The position numbers and the translations under genes are program-made. The notes under the pieces are model-generated. The model was not told where the DNA came from and did no database searches. It worked only from the letters and a program-made list of their open reading frames with translations. DNA of 64,000 nt from Ruegeria arenilitoris (GTDB taxonomy: Bacteria; Pseudomonadota; Alphaproteobacteria; Rhodobacterales; Rhodobacteraceae): the NCBI RefSeq assembly GCF_013032855.1, contig NZ_WQDA01000002.1:558001-622000 (forward strand), in the 5' to 3' direction. The stretch's first letter is position 1, and each line of letters starts with the position of its first letter. This document shows, one piece after another, positions 62,639-64,000 of the stretch.

Positions 62639-63388
62639 TCAGACCAACATGCGACGTTGCAGACGCTGCACAAGCTCGTCATGCGGAATATCGGCATCGA
62701 TCGCCAGACGCCGCAGGCCAAAATGCACACGGGCAATCTGCTGATAGTACCGGGCGTAGAGGTAGTTCGCGCCGCCTCCGGCCAAAGCTCCCAGTACCGG
62801 AACGGTCTGTGCCGCCAGTTTCTGCCCCAAAACGACCGACAATCTCGGCGCGACGGCGGCAATGATCTTTTGCAGAGCGGGGCCCGTCACGGTCAGTCGG
62901 ACCGAAAAGAACCCCATGTCTGCGCCGTCGTCATGCGCCAAGGGACCTGCCGCCGACAAAACGCGGATGCAATCGAACTGCACGTTCCTTGCCGAGGGGT
63001 CAAAACCTTCACGCGATGCGGCCCCTTGGATTGCGCGCAACAACATGGCCGTGGTCGCCGGAAGCTCGATCAACGCCGTCGTCAGGCCGCCAGCCCCACC
63101 CGCGGCGCCCATCGTGGTCGAGATGGCGGTATTGACCCACGGCTTCTGGTCGGGAACCGCGCGGCGCGATCCGTCAGCGGCACGGACTGCAAGCCACAAG
63201 GCCTGCTCGGTTGCACCGATCAGCCCATCGCGCACCGAACCGGGCAGCTGCTCCACCAGCGACTCGGCCGATCCACCCAGACGATTGAGCAACCGGATGC
63301 CGCTGCCGCCCGCACTGCGGTAGTGGCTTGCCAGCCGGTCCAACTCGGCATCGGGGTCAATTTCTCCGACGAGAACGACGTCATTCAT
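62639..63388 (-). CDS. EcsC family protein
   Basis: The 249-residue protein fits the EcsC family, with TTMGAAGGAGGLTTALIELP (a Gly-rich hydrophobic stretch), ATTAMLLRAIQGAASREGFD, and the C-terminal PVLGALAGGGANYLYARYYQ helix. EcsC in Bacillus accompanies an ABC transporter, while in proteobacteria it occurs alone and has no known function. It could be membrane associated. The GNAT gene is next upstream, 54 bases away on the same strand. Confidence 0.9.
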   Translation of the reverse strand: MNDVVLVGEIDPDAELDRLASHYRSAGGSGIRLLNRLGGSAESLVEQLPGSVRDGLIGATEQALWLAVRAADGSRRAVPDQKPWVNTAISTTMGAAGGAGGLTTALIELPATTAMLLRAIQGAASREGFDPSARNVQFDCIRVLSAAGPLAHDDGADMGFFSVRLTVTGPALQKIIAAVAPRLSVVLGQKLAAQTVPVLGALAGGGANYLYARYYQQIARVHFGLRRLAIDADIPHDELVQRLQRRMLV

Positions 63389-63442
63389 TCGGTGTCCTCC
63401 TGACCCTGAAACATTGGCATTTCACAACGCCGTTTCAATAGA

Positions 63443-63937
63443 TCAGCGCGTCCAGCGGGTCACCAAACCACTCACTCCGAGCCATGCGCCGGGGGTCAAA
63501 TCCAGCCCGAGAACCCGATCCGGGTTGGTTGGCGGCGGCATCTCTACCCCCTCGAGCCGGGCAAACCCAAAGCGTGAATAATAGGGCGCATCACCAACCA
63601 GCATGACCCGGTCCCACCCTTTGGCCCGCCCGGCTTCGATACCTTCGTGGATCAGAAAACCACCCAACCCTTCCCCCTGGTGGGTCGGGTGAACCGCAAC
63701 GGGCCCCAGCAAGAGCGCATCGTGTGCGCCAACATGAACCGGCCAAAATCGGATGGCCCCAGCCAAGATGCCCTGCCCGTCACGGGCAACCATCGACAGG
63801 CCTGATACCGGCGGAACATCGTCGCGCAAGCGGTAGGACGACAGCGCCTCGCGCCCCGGCGCAAAGCACAGGTCGTAGAGGGCTTCGACTTCCCACCAAT
63901 CCTCTGGCTCTTCCGGCCTGATCCCGAACTGCTGCAC
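63443..63937 (-). CDS. GNAT-family N-acetyltransferase
   Basis: The 164-residue protein has a GNAT core with the acetyl-CoA loop LLLGPVAVHPTHQGEGLGGF (Q-x-x-G-x-G form) and GWDRVMLVGDAPYYSRFGFA, typical of the YhbS-like group. The C-terminal segment (EMPPPTNPDRVLGLDLTPGA) is also family-like. Substrate unknown. It is likely co-transcribed with EcsC downstream. The last 63 bases of the window beyond its start hold no feature that I can support. Confidence 0.88.
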   Translation of the reverse strand: MQQFGIRPEEPEDWWEVEALYDLCFAPGREALSSYRLRDDVPPVSGLSMVARDGQGILAGAIRFWPVHVGAHDALLLGPVAVHPTHQGEGLGGFLIHEGIEAGRAKGWDRVMLVGDAPYYSRFGFARLEGVEMPPPTNPDRVLGLDLTPGAWLGVSGLVTRWTR

Positions 63938-64000
63938 CGCGGCCCTCTTTTCGACTCTGGAAATCGCCCTAGCACTTCGCTAGGCCTTGAGCAAACGCTT

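Overview
The window reads as a continuous piece of a GC-rich alphaproteobacterial chromosome, most likely from the Rhodobacterales (roseobacter group). The evidence is the GcrA cell-cycle regulator, an NDUFA12-type complex I accessory subunit beside a lone MlaD, DUF1178 and DUF2155 proteins, a CbrA/CrbS-type sensor transporter, a zwf-edd-eda Entner-Doudoroff operon and ptsP next to lysC. No rRNA, tRNA, CRISPR array, transposase, integrase or prophage was seen. Most genes are housekeeping or ordinary accessory genes. The genus is an inference and no database search was possible.

Layout. 1-3.5 kb: a four-gene minus-strand unit (ScfR-like XRE regulator, receiver-only response regulator, small two-helix membrane protein, SLC5-type sensor transporter running off the left edge) that looks like a short-chain carboxylate sensing locus, with a PAS-LuxR regulator on the other side. 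3.6-6.2 kb: accB-accC-aat. 6.1-7.8 kb: DUF2155, mlaD, NDUFA12 and RidA. 7.8-9.9 kb: clpX and clpP. 10.2 kb: a BigR/SqrR-like persulfide-sensor ArsR protein. 10.6-13.8 kb: znuA divergent from zur-znuC-znuB around two Zur boxes. 13.9-16.7 kb: a poorly coding, structured accessory stretch with an entericidin-like lipoprotein gene, a gap of about 950 bp without genes, a cluster of palindromes and an atypical GIY-YIG gene. 16.9-24.4 kb: lepA, a LysR regulator, a tyrosine phosphatase, a sirtuin, copper-handling proteins, a tiny 47-codon gene with its own terminator, a GNAT and rpmB. 24.6-27 kb: a beta-repeat Hint protein and meaB. 27-34.6 kb: hrpB, NUDIX, a PanE-like protein, pirin, a PhyH dioxygenase, a Tat protein plus a di-heme membrane protein, and CHMI. 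34.7-40.2 kb: argD-argF and transporters. 40.3-45 kb: gcrA, NUDIX, and an orphan form-II CoxL-like subunit coupled to a DUF2235 hydrolase. 45-52.8 kb: valS, BenE, crotonase and two aminotransferases. 52.8-60.4 kb: zwf-edd-eda, ptsP, lysC. 60.5-64 kb: a secreted protein, an SDR, DUF1178, NUDIX, EcsC and GNAT.

How it works together: central carbon flux (Entner-Doudoroff pathway, acetyl-CoA carboxylation, MeaB for methylmalonyl-CoA mutase) sits near carbon and nitrogen sensing (sensor transporter, ScfR-like protein, PTS-Ntr enzyme I). Metal homeostasis is represented by Zur/Znu and by the PCuAC pair, and protein quality control by ClpXP, Aat and LepA. I found no obvious large new system. The most interesting unexplained items are the Tat/di-heme gene pair (33.2-34.3 kb), the orphan CoxL/DUF2235 pair (41.6-44.9 kb), the carboxylate-sensing operon at the left edge, the 20-residue-repeat Hint protein, and the structured non-coding DNA at 14.0-16.1 kb.
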